Below, piece by piece: positions 11,460 to 21,145 of a stretch of DNA of 64,000 nt. The notes below the pieces were generated by a model. That model saw only the letters and a program-made list of their open reading frames with translations. It was not told the origin of the DNA and searched no databases. Source of the stretch: Epithemia pelagica (taxonomy: Eukaryota > Bacillariophyta > Bacillariophyceae > Surirellales > Surirellaceae); the NCBI GenBank assembly GCA_946965045.2, contig OX337235.1, positions 2,861,928 to 2,925,927 on the forward strand, written 5' to 3'. Every line of letters begins with the position of its first letter. Positions within the stretch are counted from its first letter, which is position 1. Both the position numbers and the translations under genes were made by a program.

Positions 11460-12917
11460 ATGGCTGCTGCTGCTGTTGCTATGCGTGCTGCGTTCACGCG
11501 TATTGGCTTCTCTGTCCCTGCTGCGACGTATTTAACTGATCAGCAAGGCCTGACAACCGTGTCCCAACTCGTTGACCTCCGTGACGAGGCTGTCTCCAAC
11601 CTGTGTAAGGCAGTCCGTCGCCCAGGTGGTGTCGTGGCTGGTGGTGGCGTCAACCCTGGACAGCCCGTATCCATTCTGGCTGAAGAAAATCTCAAGTTGA
11701 CTTGTTATTTTGCGCGTCACCGCATCCGTGTCTCACGCGACACTGTCCCGAACGACATCACCATGGTCAACATCACAGCCATGCGCGAGCTCCGTGACTT
11801 CGAGACAAGCCATGAGGATCCCGAAGTCCCCGAAGTTGACGAGCACGATTGGCCAAAGACGATTGATGCCATCCGAGAACATCTCGCCAACTGTTATGGC
11901 ACCACGGGGATTCCGTTGGCCTATGTCATCCGAGAGAACGTTAACCCTCCTGCCGCTGATCCGCCGGGAGGATACGACACGGAGGAAGAAGAAATGATCG
12001 CGAGGGCTCCTCACCGAGTCAATGTCGCTGCGAATGCCGCTTTTACGGCCCAGTACAAGATCGACCGTGGATTGGTGTATGAGAAACTCAAGCTCATGAC
12101 CCAAAAGCTTGATTGTTGGACATACGTGAAGCAAGGAAAGCGTGGCAAGGATGGAAGAGCTGCATTCTTTGCACTCTTCAACCACTATCTTGGACCCAAT
12201 AACGTCGACAGCCTTGCCCATGCCGCGGAAAGGAAGCTCCAGACAACGACGTATGACGGTGAACGCAAACGATGGAATTTCGAGAAATACGTCAAAGTGC
12301 ATGTGGATCAACATGCGATCCTTGAGCAACTACAGTCAGACGGTGACCACAACGGAATCGATGCGCGATCCAAGGTGCGCCATCTCATGGACAGGATCAA
12401 GACTGACAGTCTGAATGCCGTCAAGACTAGAATTATGTCTGACCCTGGCTTGCGCAATGATTTCGAGCGTTGCGTCACGCTTTACAAGGACTTTATCGCT
12501 CAGACCAAGGCGAACTCCACGCGAGGGACTAACATGAACGCGGCTTCCATTACCAGCCAATCCAAGGCGCCGGGTGGGAGTCACAACAAGAGTGGTGGAA
12601 AAGGTGCATCTTCTGGCGGAACGCATGTTGAGGATCGTTATTATAAAAGTGACGAATACAAGAAGTTGACTCAACAACAGAAGAAGAAGTTGAAGGAAAT
12701 GTGCGAAAGTCGGAACAAACGCAAGCGCAACAATGGTGGAGATAACAATGACAAGAAAGCCCGCAAGGTTGCGGCTGCTGCCACTAACCCGACCGACAGT
12801 GGAACGGATAGTGAATCGTCTGAGGACGAACAGATGGATATGAAATCCAAGGATGGCTCTAAGAAGTCGGGCAATCGAAACCATCCCGCTCTTACTCGCC
12901 AATCCAAACAGGGATGA
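11460..12917 (+). CDS. gag: Copia-2 Gag (485 aa)
   Basis: The start is the ATG at 11460 (MAAAAVAMRAAFTRIGFS), in good context; upstream in-frame codons lack an ATG. Residues ~1-90 are Ala/Val rich. A central helical domain (YEKLKLMTQKLDCWTYVK, DGRAAFFALFNHYLG) matches the capsid-like region seen in diatom and oomycete Copia gag proteins. The C-terminal ~110 residues are very basic (KKKLKEMCESRNKRKRN) and then Ser/Asp/Glu rich, likely for RNA binding. No CCHC zinc knuckle is visible. The stop TGA at 12915 is followed in the same frame by pol, so Gag-Pol could arise by readthrough. Confidence 0.8.
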   Translation: MAAAAVAMRAAFTRIGFSVPAATYLTDQQGLTTVSQLVDLRDEAVSNLCKAVRRPGGVVAGGGVNPGQPVSILAEENLKLTCYFARHRIRVSRDTVPNDITMVNITAMRELRDFETSHEDPEVPEVDEHDWPKTIDAIREHLANCYGTTGIPLAYVIRENVNPPAADPPGGYDTEEEEMIARAPHRVNVAANAAFTAQYKIDRGLVYEKLKLMTQKLDCWTYVKQGKRGKDGRAAFFALFNHYLGPNNVDSLAHAAERKLQTTTYDGERKRWNFEKYVKVHVDQHAILEQLQSDGDHNGIDARSKVRHLMDRIKTDSLNAVKTRIMSDPGLRNDFERCVTLYKDFIAQTKANSTRGTNMNAASITSQSKAPGGSHNKSGGKGASSGGTHVEDRYYKSDEYKKLTQQQKKKLKEMCESRNKRKRNNGGDNNDKKARKVAAAATNPTDSGTDSESSEDEQMDMKSKDGSKKSGNRNHPALTRQSKQG

Positions 12918-15872
12918 TCCCGATCCATCACCGTAAGAATCGGTGCAGTGGTGAATAGCAACGACGGCACGTGTCGGACGGAGCTAGATAACCATGCAGA
13001 CACATGTGTGGTCGGTAATAATGTTCTTATTTTAACGGACTATGATCGTCCTGTGAACGTTAGCGGGTATGACGAGTCGAAAGGGACGATGCATCGTTCA
13101 TGTCCTACCGTCAGTGCCGCTGTGGCTTATGATTGCCCGTATACTGGTGAGATGGTCATCTTCATCCACCAGGCCGTCTACATCAAGAGTATGTCGAATA
13201 ATTTGTTGTGTCCCATGCAGATGCGGCTTAATGACGTCAGGCTTTCGGAGTGCCCGAAGTTCCTGACTGACCGTGCCCATCTCACGGATGACCATCATTC
13301 TCTCGTTGTCACCAATGACAACGACGACACGATCCTGATTCCCTTTGAACTCCATGGAGTCACAAGTTTCTTCTATACCCGCAAGCCTACCCACGAAGAG
13401 TTTTCTGCCGCCGATCGCGTCTTTCATCTCACCGCCGATGAACCCCGTTGGAATCCCCATTCCAAATCCTTTTCTCGCCAGGGACGGCGAATGCTCGACA
13501 AACGTGGCTTACTCCACGATCCTCCAATGCCCCTTGGCGCAGGGGGACCTGTTTCGGTCGCCTCAGTACATGCCATTGACCTCGATGCCCCAAGTGGTGG
13601 ATTGGTGGATGAACTGGGAGACGGACATGCCCGATTTGACTCCGTCCTTGAAATGAACGTTGCAGTGGTCAAGTCCAACCAGTCTGGTGGTGCTATCAAG
13701 GCCAATGTGTTGGCCAAACGATGGGGTTGTGGTGTGGACCAAGCGGCCAGGACACTCCAAGTGACGACCCAACGAGGAGTCCGATCCGTCCTCCATCCAA
13801 CCCTGTCAAGACAATACGCCACAAATGACCGAATGCTCCGATATCGACGACTTGGAACGACCATGTTCTCAGACACCATGTTCTCCGAGACAAAGAGTCT
13901 TGACGGCCACAAATGTGCTCAAGTCTTTGCTGCCAGAAACGGATGGACCAGGGCGTATCCAATGAACAACAAGAGCGAGGCACATGAAGCTCTATCGCTC
14001 CTCTTCCAACGAGAGGGAGTCCCACATGAGTTGATTGTAGATGGTGCCTTGGAGCAAATAAAAGGCCGATTCCAACGCAAGGCAAGAGAGGCAGGTTGTT
14101 ACATGAAACAGTTGGAGCCGTATACTCCATGGGCGAATGCGGCCGAAAGCGCAATTCGCGAACTCAAACGTGGCGCGGGAAGGAAAATGCTCAAGGAACA
14201 AGTACCGAAACGACTCTGGGACTATGCTTTGCAATATGAAGCACACGTCCGCTCCCTTACCTGTCATGACCACTTCGAATTGAACGGTCAAGTACCAGAG
14301 ACAGTGGTGCTCGGAGAGACAGCCGACATCAGCCTCTTCTGTGAGTTTGGCTTCTACGACTGGGTGTACTTTCGCGACACCTCACAGCCTTTTCTGGAAG
14401 ATAAAGAAGTCCTTGGCCGATACTTGGGGCCAGCACAAGATGTGAGCCCAGCCAGGGCTGCTGTAATCATCAAAGAAAATGGTCAGAGGGTAATTCGATC
14501 TACCTTTAGGCGCTTGACGCCTGATGAACTCGCCTCTCCAACAGAGGAATCAAAGCGACGTACCTTTGACAAGAACCTCCGCGACAAGATCGGATCCATC
14601 ACCATTGAATCCGACCTTGTCTGCTTGGGTGTGGAAACACCAACGTATCAAGCCTATGACGACGACGACGACGACGGTGGTGTCGGTGAAACCCCAGACA
14701 TCGACGATGCCACACCAGAAGAAGGAGACATGTACCTGGGAGCCGAAGTAACGCTGCCCCAGGGTGACAAAATGGTTGCTGGCAAGGTCCGTCGACGCAA
14801 ACGCAACAGCTCCGGTGAATTGTTTGGTCGATCCCACCGCAACCCGATGCATGACACTCGAATCTATGAGGTCGAGTTCCCAGACGGTGAGGTTTCAGAA
14901 TATGCTGCCAACACCATTGCCGAAAACATGTTCATGCAATGTGATGCATCTGGCAACCAATATCTGCTGCTGGACGAAATCATTGACTACCGCAAAGATG
15001 CAGACGCGGTGGCAATGGCTGATCAATATGTCGTGATCTGTAGTAGACAGTATCCTCGCAAAACTTCAAAGGGATGGCGCCTTTGTGTACAGTGGAAGGA
15101 TGGATCCACATCGTGGGAACGTCTTGCAGGACTCAAGGAATCTTTTCCAGTCCAGATTGCAGAATATGCCGTAGCACAGGGCATAGATCATGAACCTGCG
15201 TTCTCATGGTGGGTCCGCCCTTATCTCAAGAAGAGAGACCGTATAATTAAAGCCGTCTCCAGTCGCTACCAGAAAGCCCGCTTTAAATTCGGTATTGAAG
15301 TCCCAAATACGGTTGAAGAGGCTTACCAACTGGATGAGAAAAATGGCAACGACTATTGGAGAAAGGCCATCGAAAAGAATATCCGAGTTGGTTTCAAATT
15401 CCTAGCGGATGACGACCCCATACCCCCCGGATATCAACAGATTGACTGTCATATGATTTTCGACGTCAAGATGGAGGATTTTCGACGTAAAGCGCGCCTG
15501 GTCGCTGGGGGACACAAAACCGAAGCGCCAGCCACGCTTACGTACTCTAGCGTGGTTTCAAGAGAAAGTGTTTGCATTGCCCTCACAATTGCCGCGCTAA
15601 ACGACCTTGAAGTTAAGACAAGTGACATTCAGAACGCATACCTTACGGCACCCAACGCAGAAAAGATCTGGACAGTTCTTGGAGCAGAATGGGGACAACA
15701 GGCCGGTCAGAGGGCTATAATCGTTCGTGCACTCTACGGGTTAAAGTCGGCTGGGGCAAGCTTTCGCAACCACCTAGCAGCTTGCATGCGTACCCTTGGG
15801 TACCAGTCTTGTTACGCGGATCGGGACTTGTGGCTCAAGGCGTCCGTGCGTCCTTCCGATGGACACGAGTAG
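12918..15872 (+). CDS. pol: Copia-2 Pol, N-terminal part (protease, integrase, chromo-like, RT start)
   Basis: Open from directly after the gag TGA. The protease site reads ELDNHADTCVVG, a D-N-H-A variant of the usual DSGA. The integrase core is visible in TKSLDGHKCAQVFAARNGW, LIVDGALEQIKG and NAAESAIRELKRG. Residues after an acidic linker include WRLCVQWKDGSTSWERL, which fits the second half of a chromodomain. The reverse transcriptase begins about KARLVAGGHKTEAPATL and includes LEVKTSDIQNAYLTAP with the motif A aspartate. The frame ends at TAG 15870-15872, and the sequence directly after it (YSYVLLYVDD) is the expected continuation, so this stop is a point nonsense change or a recoded codon. 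Confidence 0.82.
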   Translation, partial: SRSITVRIGAVVNSNDGTCRTELDNHADTCVVGNNVLILTDYDRPVNVSGYDESKGTMHRSCPTVSAAVAYDCPYTGEMVIFIHQAVYIKSMSNNLLCPMQMRLNDVRLSECPKFLTDRAHLTDDHHSLVVTNDNDDTILIPFELHGVTSFFYTRKPTHEEFSAADRVFHLTADEPRWNPHSKSFSRQGRRMLDKRGLLHDPPMPLGAGGPVSVASVHAIDLDAPSGGLVDELGDGHARFDSVLEMNVAVVKSNQSGGAIKANVLAKRWGCGVDQAARTLQVTTQRGVRSVLHPTLSRQYATNDRMLRYRRLGTTMFSDTMFSETKSLDGHKCAQVFAARNGWTRAYPMNNKSEAHEALSLLFQREGVPHELIVDGALEQIKGRFQRKAREAGCYMKQLEPYTPWANAAESAIRELKRGAGRKMLKEQVPKRLWDYALQYEAHVRSLTCHDHFELNGQVPETVVLGETADISLFCEFGFYDWVYFRDTSQPFLEDKEVLGRYLGPAQDVSPARAAVIIKENGQRVIRSTFRRLTPDELASPTEESKRRTFDKNLRDKIGSITIESDLVCLGVETPTYQAYDDDDDDGGVGETPDIDDATPEEGDMYLGAEVTLPQGDKMVAGKVRRRKRNSSGELFGRSHRNPMHDTRIYEVEFPDGEVSEYAANTIAENMFMQCDASGNQYLLLDEIIDYRKDADAVAMADQYVVICSRQYPRKTSKGWRLCVQWKDGSTSWERLAGLKESFPVQIAEYAVAQGIDHEPAFSWWVRPYLKKRDRIIKAVSSRYQKARFKFGIEVPNTVEEAYQLDEKNGNDYWRKAIEKNIRVGFKFLADDDPIPPGYQQIDCHMIFDVKMEDFRRKARLVAGGHKTEAPATLTYSSVVSRESVCIALTIAALNDLEVKTSDIQNAYLTAPNAEKIWTVLGAEWGQQAGQRAIIVRALYGLKSAGASFRNHLAACMRTLGYQSCYADRDLWLKASVRPSDGHE

Positions 15873-17000
15873 TACTCATATGTCTTGTTATATGTGGATG
15901 ACTGTCTCGCAGTTTCACACGATGCACGCTCGCTACTCGACGAAATAGATAACTTCTTCCAGATGAAGGCCGGCTCGATTGGGGACCCCGATATGTATCT
16001 TGGGGGAAAACTGAAAGAAATGGTGCTACCTAATGGAGTAACGGCATGGGCCATGAGTTCCAGTAAATACGTGCAGGAAGCGACAGCCAACGTGGAAAAG
16101 TTCATCAATGCTGAAATGGATGGACACAAGCTGAATAAGAGGGCAGCAACACCGATGCCGACTGGATATGATCCCGTAATGGACACGAGTCCAGAACTGA
16201 CGGGCAAGCTCGCCAACTTCTACCAGTCGCAACTCGGAGTCTTGCGGTGGATTGTGGAGTTGGGGCGGGTAGATATCATGACGGAAACATCGCTTTTAGC
16301 CTCCCAAGTCGCTTGTCCACGTGAAGGGCATCTTGATGCCGTACTCCATATGTATGCGTATCTCAAGGTCAAGCATAACGCCAGGATGGCGTTTGACCCG
16401 ACATACCCTAAACCTGACATGAGTGGATTCAAGACCGATTGCCCATGGAAGGAATTTTATGGGGATGTCAAGGAGGCAATACCTCCCAATGCTCCGACGC
16501 CACGAGGCAAGGAGATCGACATGCAACTATACGTCGATTCGGATCATGCTGGGGACAAGAATCTACGACGCTCGCGAACGGGTTTTCTAATTTATCTCAA
16601 CATGTCGCCCATTGTGTGGTACACGAAGCGGCAAGCAACCATTGAGACGTCAGTGTTCGGAGCGGAGTTTGTTGCAATGAAGACCGGTGTGGAAGCTGTC
16701 CGAGGTCTGAGATATAAGCTGAGGATGATGGGCATTCCAGTGTCCGGACCAGCGCTCGTCTATGGAGACAATATGAGCGTGATTCACAATACCCAACGGC
16801 CTGAATCCGTCCTCAAGAAGAAGTCGAATTCAATATGCTACCATGCGGTACGCAAATCTGTGGCAATGGGAGAATGTTTGACGACACACATCCCAACGAC
16901 AATGAATCCAGCCGATGTTGCAACAAAGGTCCTGCCAGGTGGGCAGAAGCGTGATCATCTGTTAGGTCTAATCATGTATGACCTGACAGATCATGATTGA
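15873..17000 (+). CDS. pol: Copia-2 Pol, C-terminal part (RT catalytic loop, RNase H)
   Basis: Same frame as the preceding pol segment, separated by one TAG codon. It starts with YSYVLLYVDDCLAVSHD, carrying the YVDD catalytic aspartates. It continues through GVLRWIVELGRVDIMTE and the RNase H region LYVDSDHAGDKNLRRSRTG, VWYTKRQATIETSVFGAEF, ending in ADVATKVLPGG and a stop at 17000. As a free product it would lack RT motif A, so it would be active only if the TAG is read through or absent in other copies. Confidence 0.82.
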   Translation, partial: YSYVLLYVDDCLAVSHDARSLLDEIDNFFQMKAGSIGDPDMYLGGKLKEMVLPNGVTAWAMSSSKYVQEATANVEKFINAEMDGHKLNKRAATPMPTGYDPVMDTSPELTGKLANFYQSQLGVLRWIVELGRVDIMTETSLLASQVACPREGHLDAVLHMYAYLKVKHNARMAFDPTYPKPDMSGFKTDCPWKEFYGDVKEAIPPNAPTPRGKEIDMQLYVDSDHAGDKNLRRSRTGFLIYLNMSPIVWYTKRQATIETSVFGAEFVAMKTGVEAVRGLRYKLRMMGIPVSGPALVYGDNMSVIHNTQRPESVLKKKSNSICYHAVRKSVAMGECLTTHIPTTMNPADVATKVLPGGQKRDHLLGLIMYDLTDHD

Positions 17001-17134
17001 GACGTCCAATGCATCAGTTCCGTCCACTCGAGGAGTGGTTTCAGCAGGTTAGACGGTTCCCTTCGTTTTTACAAGAATACAACTGATGCACCCATTCAAC
17101 AAACGGAAATATGGTATGTTCCGTTTGGGGGGAC
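17001..17134. other. Copia-2 3' flank
   Basis: Short non-coding stretch after pol. It contains GTTTGGGGGGAC at about 17126-17134, a possible polypurine tract. No matching LTR was found on the left side of the element. Confidence 0.4.
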
Positions 17135-17472
17135 TAAGCAAAGTGTGCAGCAGTCGCACATAGAGGAGACAGATGGACCTAGATATCATAATTTTCAAAA
17201 GAACAGTTTTACCACTCGTATGCACGAGTGCATATGACTTTGCTGACATAAACCATGAAAACGTCTGGAGTCTGGAAGGTCGATACAAAGTCCTTCGTTG
17301 AAGGCAAGACCGACGACATTCCAAAGTGCCTTGGAGAGACCTCGTGACATTATTTTTTGTGTTTCGTCGGGGTATCTTTTCGCCACACACTTCATAACAA
17401 AATACCGCCGGGGAAACCGTAGATGAGTCTTGCATCGTTGCCATGATCAACAGGCTGCTCCGTTTGCTCCAT
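17135..17472 (+). repeat. Repeat modules A, D, C and B (right copies)
   Basis: A (17135-17246), D (17257-17286), C (17288-17326) and B (17333-17472). A, C and B match 9658-9769, 8228-8266 and 9517-9656. D recurs at 18610-18639. The six bases TGCCTT between C and B mark the position where the 1.25-kb inverted-repeat element sits in the left copy. Confidence 0.8.
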
Positions 17473-17474
17473 AA

Positions 17475-18610
17475 CCCTCCGACTAGATGTCCGCTTCTTA
17501 GCTCGTCTGTTCGGGCAAGACAAACCCAATCTCACAGACAAAAAAATGAATGGAAATTTCACATCCATCGGTGGAAAGGCTGGCGTGCTGTGACAGTTGG
17601 AAGATGGCAGGCGTTCTGCTCAACAAGACTCAAAATAGTGTTCTCGGTGGGTTCACAGTTCACATGCCACAAAATCGATGCAGGCAACGAAACCAGGCAA
17701 TGACCAAACCAACACCAAAAACGGCATGCTTCGTCCCTGGGCATCTCATCTCATCTTTGTCACTGCACATCCAGCATGGTAAGTTCTGGAATGACTAATA
17801 GTTGCATTGGAATGGACAATGTTTAGTTTTAGGCTCTCACTACGTTGCCATAGTGTGTCATTTGTTTGTGCCTAATAACATCCATTTTGGTCGATGCTGC
17901 TGGCATCATTTATAGGATTCTTATAGGACAAAATAGAGCTATAGACCTCAATTAGGAGTAGATAGGATAAGTGGAGGAAGCTATCCATTTTTCCTCTGTC
18001 GTCTCTAGTCGATTGTGATGTCGACCTGCTCCTCTTATTCTTTTTTTATTGCCATGAGCATGACATGTCTTTCCCAGCAGTGCAGGGGACTCTACACTCA
18101 ACATACTCCATAACGGAACTCGAAAGAAACGTATTCTAAAATAGGACTGTAGTAAGTCAAGTGGTTGCAAAGAGACAAGCCTACGGCAACGGCACGGTGT
18201 TGTGGAGGAGGGTTCACTTTTAAACGGACACTAACACTAGAAACAACCACACTTCTCCTAGAAAAAACAAAGAAAGGATGGAGGTAGAGCGAAACAATAT
18301 CTATAGTCTATATGTCAAATGTCCATGGTGTGCAGATGATGGAGAATGCATTGTGATGGTGCATGTCCATTGTCCATGTCAAAAGGTGCGTGGTGAAAAT
18401 AATGTGGAACAATCAAGAATGGGGAAGACCAACGGTCAAAGTGCGCACGCCTGCTCACGGAATTTTGAAAGTGTGATCCAGAAGGCCGGCGTGGTCTTTT
18501 TCATTTTGACCAGAAATTTTCTTCTAAAACGCAAAAAAACCAAAATAAAAATGGTTGGTCGCGGAGAGCGGCTGGGGGGCTAAGAAGCGGACACCTACCT
18601 AGTCGGAGGG
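17475..18610. mobile_element. 1.14-kb element with imperfect terminal inverted repeats
   Basis: The left end CCCTCCGACTAG and right end CTAGTCGGAGGG are exact inverted repeats. They are followed inward by near-matches (ATGTCCGCTTCTTAGC against GTAGGTGTCCGCTTCTTAGC), so the inverted ends extend to about 30 bases with a small indel. The first 81 bases recur at 20234-20314. Module D follows directly at its right end. No transposase is recognised inside. Confidence 0.65.
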
Positions 18611-18716
18611 AAAACGTCTGGAGTCTGGAAGGTCGATACCGCAACTCTGCAGCAAATCGGAACGGTCTGTTTTGTCCGTCCGATGCAATAGTGTTCAACA
18701 CCAGTTCGTCTACGTA

Positions 18717-19139
18717 ATTTGCGCATTCCTGTCCCCCCTATAGTCCTGTCCCCCCCACTCCCCTTAAACGTACATGGCCCCCTAACTTTTTATCTGTAGG
18801 TTCTTTCTGGGCTTATGGGTTACCCCCACATTCCTCACGTTCCGAGCTTTCTATCACACTGCCTGACATTACATGGGAGTGAATCAAAGAGGAGAAACAA
18901 GAGATAAAGCATGATGGGTATTATGATTAGGGTTAAGGCTACGAATTGAAGCATGGTCTTTCCCCTGAATGGAATTGTGCGACCAAACCTTCTCTACAAC
19001 CCCGAGGTTGAAAATTAATTTACTAAGAAATGAATTGTAGGGTGTGAATGGAATCTTAAGAAAAATTATCCAAAATTGCGTAGTCCTGTCCCCCTCCTCT
19101 TAATTTTTGTACATTCCGGGGGGACAGGAATGCGCAAAT
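18717..19139. mobile_element. 423-bp MITE-like element with 22-bp inverted ends
   Basis: ATTTGCGCATTCCTGTCCCC begins the left end at 18717, and its reverse complement ends at 19139 (22 bases perfect). Subterminal TAGTCCTGTCCCCC copies occur near both ends. There is no coding potential. A target duplication is not clear. Confidence 0.65.
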
Positions 19140-19515
19140 GGTAGTAAAATCCGATTTCATAAACCCCAAGACGAGAGACAACATGGTGTGCAAGCAAAAA
19201 GTGATGTCCGAACAGACGGGGGCGTTTGGAAAAAAGGAGCTGCCGCGTACTCGAAGTCCCCAGACCCCCATGTCCTACCAATACCAAGCCCCCAAGAGCA
19301 AAGAAGGGTCACAAAATTTTATATTGCCCCTAGCCCCCAATGCAACACACAGTCCACCATACGAGCTGGTAGGGTAGTGAGTTATAGTATATGTACAGAA
19401 AGTAATACTCTTCAAGAGGGGGGCGTCGTGTGAATAATGAGACGACTCGAAAAAGAAAAGCTAAGTTCACCTACCTAGTTGAGGGTAGGAGGTAGACAGA
19501 GTCAGGTTGTTAATC
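19140..19515. other. Intergenic, no gene seen
   Basis: Lies between the 423-bp element and the hAT target duplication. Only short overlapping open frames without family resemblance. Confidence 0.5.
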
Positions 19516-19523
19516 CAAACTGG
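19516..19523. repeat. Left 8-bp target-site duplication of the hAT element
   Basis: CAAACTGG, repeated exactly at 20191-20198 on the other side of the element. Eight bases is the hAT hallmark. Confidence 0.85.
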
Positions 19524-20190
19524 TAGAGGTGGCTCCAGCGGTGAGCGGACGCGCAGCTCCAGCGCTGGAGCTCCAGCGCTGGAGAAACTCCAGCAAAGAT
19601 TTTCTGTTGCGAGAAAAGAGCGCTACATTGGTCGCCGTTCTCTGTGACTGTTGCATGTCATTCATTTGCTCCGCACTGGTCATTGCTGACCCTGTGTCAT
19701 TCATTTGCTCCACACTTCCTTCCACAATGTCTGATTACAATGATGATGATGACTCATCAAAGGTGGAAGAGCTTGATATGGATGGCAGTCAATGATACAA
19801 CAAGATTCACGGATCCTTTGGCGTCATGGTGGAAGATGAAAGTAAGTGAATTTCCCAACATTTGGCGCCTAGCGAGAAAATATCTTGCGTTGCCTGCGAC
19901 TGCTGCCTCTTCTGAAGGGGCATTCAGTATTGCAGGACTGATCATATCTGCGAAACAAGCATCACTGGACCCTTCCACCGTTACAGATTTACATTTTTTA
20001 CGTGAGAATTGGGAACATGTGTTCTCACCATAAGATAGATTCACTAGGAGTAGCTTCTAGCTAAGCATTTTCATCCTGGTAGCATAGGTAGTCTTTTCTC
20101 CAGCTGGAGGCGCTCACCTAGCTCCAGCAGAGACGTCTCCAGCGCTTACCTAGCTCCAGCAGAGATGAGCTGTTGCTGGAGCCACCTCTA
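19524..20190 (+). mobile_element. Internally deleted hAT DNA transposon (667 bp)
   Basis: The ends are 16-bp perfect inverted repeats (TAGAGGTGGCTCCAGC at 19524-19539, reverse complement at 20175-20190), flanked by the 8-bp duplication CAAACTGG. Subterminal copies of AGCTCCAGC in both orientations are typical transposase-binding repeats. A remnant of the transposase dimerisation domain is still readable at 19791-20033. The element is too short to be autonomous. Confidence 0.9.
19791..20033 (+). pseudogene. hAT transposase C-terminal dimerisation domain remnant
   Basis: The 80 codons contain DPLASWWK, FPNIWRLARKYLALPATAAS, SEGAFSIAG and SLDPSTVTDLHFLRENW. Together these are the signature of the hAT C-terminal dimerisation domain, which normally closes a transposase of 600-800 residues. 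The upstream DDE catalytic region is missing, and the Asp/Glu-rich sequence just before (about 19730-19790) is in another frame, so the gene is broken. The domain ends with a normal stop at 20033. Confidence 0.85.
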
Positions 20191-20233
20191 CAAACTGGAT
20201 GTAGAGTACTCCTAGGAGTAAAAAATAAAAAAT

Positions 20234-20314
20234 CCCTCCGACTAGATGTCCGCTTCTTAGCTCGTCTGTTCGGGCAAGACAAACCCAATCTCACAGACAA
20301 AAAAATGAATGGAA
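20234..20314 (+). repeat. Second copy of the 17475 element end
   Basis: 81 bases identical to 17475-17555, starting CCCTCCGACTAGATGTCC. No matching right end was found downstream, so this is a truncated or solo end. Confidence 0.75.
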
Positions 20315-20689
20315 ATTGAGTAAGACGACGCGAACCCGGCGAAAAGAAGCTTCGATAGATTCGATCGGGCAAGACTGTTTTTACTCACCGTTTTTCGATA
20401 TGTGTTTATGGCTCGGGTCCATGGCTTTGTGAGATCTGATCACATGAGACCAAAAGTCGTTGCTTTTGGCTCTCCTCCTCTGATGCCCTCTGATTTGGCG
20501 GAGGCAATCGTCGCCATCTATAAGTATACAAGTAACTTGCATCTCATAGGAAGGAAATAATATTATGGTGTAGAAGGAGGATGGGCTATGGACTATGGGC
20601 TTATCCAGTTCTTCTTCTTTTTCACGGAGGGATCGAATAACAACAGGGATACAAAAAAGAGACGCTGTGTTGCCAGGGTGACCGGAGTC

Positions 20690-21145
20690 TAATTATACCC
20701 CCACTTTTAGACCCGGTCTAAAAGGGTATAATTCTTTTAGACAGAGGTCGAGTCTAAAATAAAATTTTTAGACTCTTAACCTTAACCCTTCAGTAGCGCC
20801 GCCACCACTTCGTGACTAGGAGACCGTTCTGCCTCATTCATCTCAATGCCATCGCAATGAACAAAGAAAGGTCTCTGTTATCCTCTCTCATGCTTAGAGA
20901 GTGCAAGAACAATGTTATCCATACCATCCAATAACTTAGATGATGAAGCTATGAGGTCCTCTGGATGTGTTGTCATAGACAATGCTCGCTCCTAGTAGCT
21001 GGCTGTCTAGGGTTAGGGTTATTGCTTCGCCGTACAAAACCACGGAGAGATTTTAGACCCTGTTTTAGACATTTTATACAGTCTAAACGTACTTGTAGAT
21101 TTATTTTAGACCCGAAATATTTTAGACTGTCTAAAGTGTTGCCCA
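20690..21145. repeat. TTTTAGAC-rich repeat cluster
   Basis: About ten copies of TTTTAGAC, GTCTAAAA or close variants, in both orientations, concentrated at 20692-20775 and 21048-21140. They bracket a ~270-base interior that has CTTAACCTTAACCC on one side and TAGGGTTAGGGTT on the other. It looks like a small inverted-repeat element. Borders are approximate. Confidence 0.5.

Larger units (their letters stand above)
11460..17000 (+). mobile_element. Ty1/Copia retrotransposon body (Copia-2), LTRs not found
   Basis: Gag, protease, integrase, a chromodomain-like segment, reverse transcriptase and RNase H follow in Copia order in a single reading frame. That frame is interrupted only by TGA at 12915-12917 (gag/pol border) and TAG at 15870-15872 (just before the YVDD loop). 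I could not find matching LTRs on the two sides. The proteins differ strongly from Copia-1, so they represent a separate Copia lineage. Confidence 0.88.

Noticed and set aside
8228-17472. Modules A-C as LTRs of Copia-2.
   Set aside because: The order is permuted, the left copies lie 1.7 kb or more from gag, and no TG...CA borders or primer-binding site adjoin them.
20770-21020. Chromosome end or telomere array.
   Set aside because: Only one or two telomere-like units on each side; unique sequence continues.
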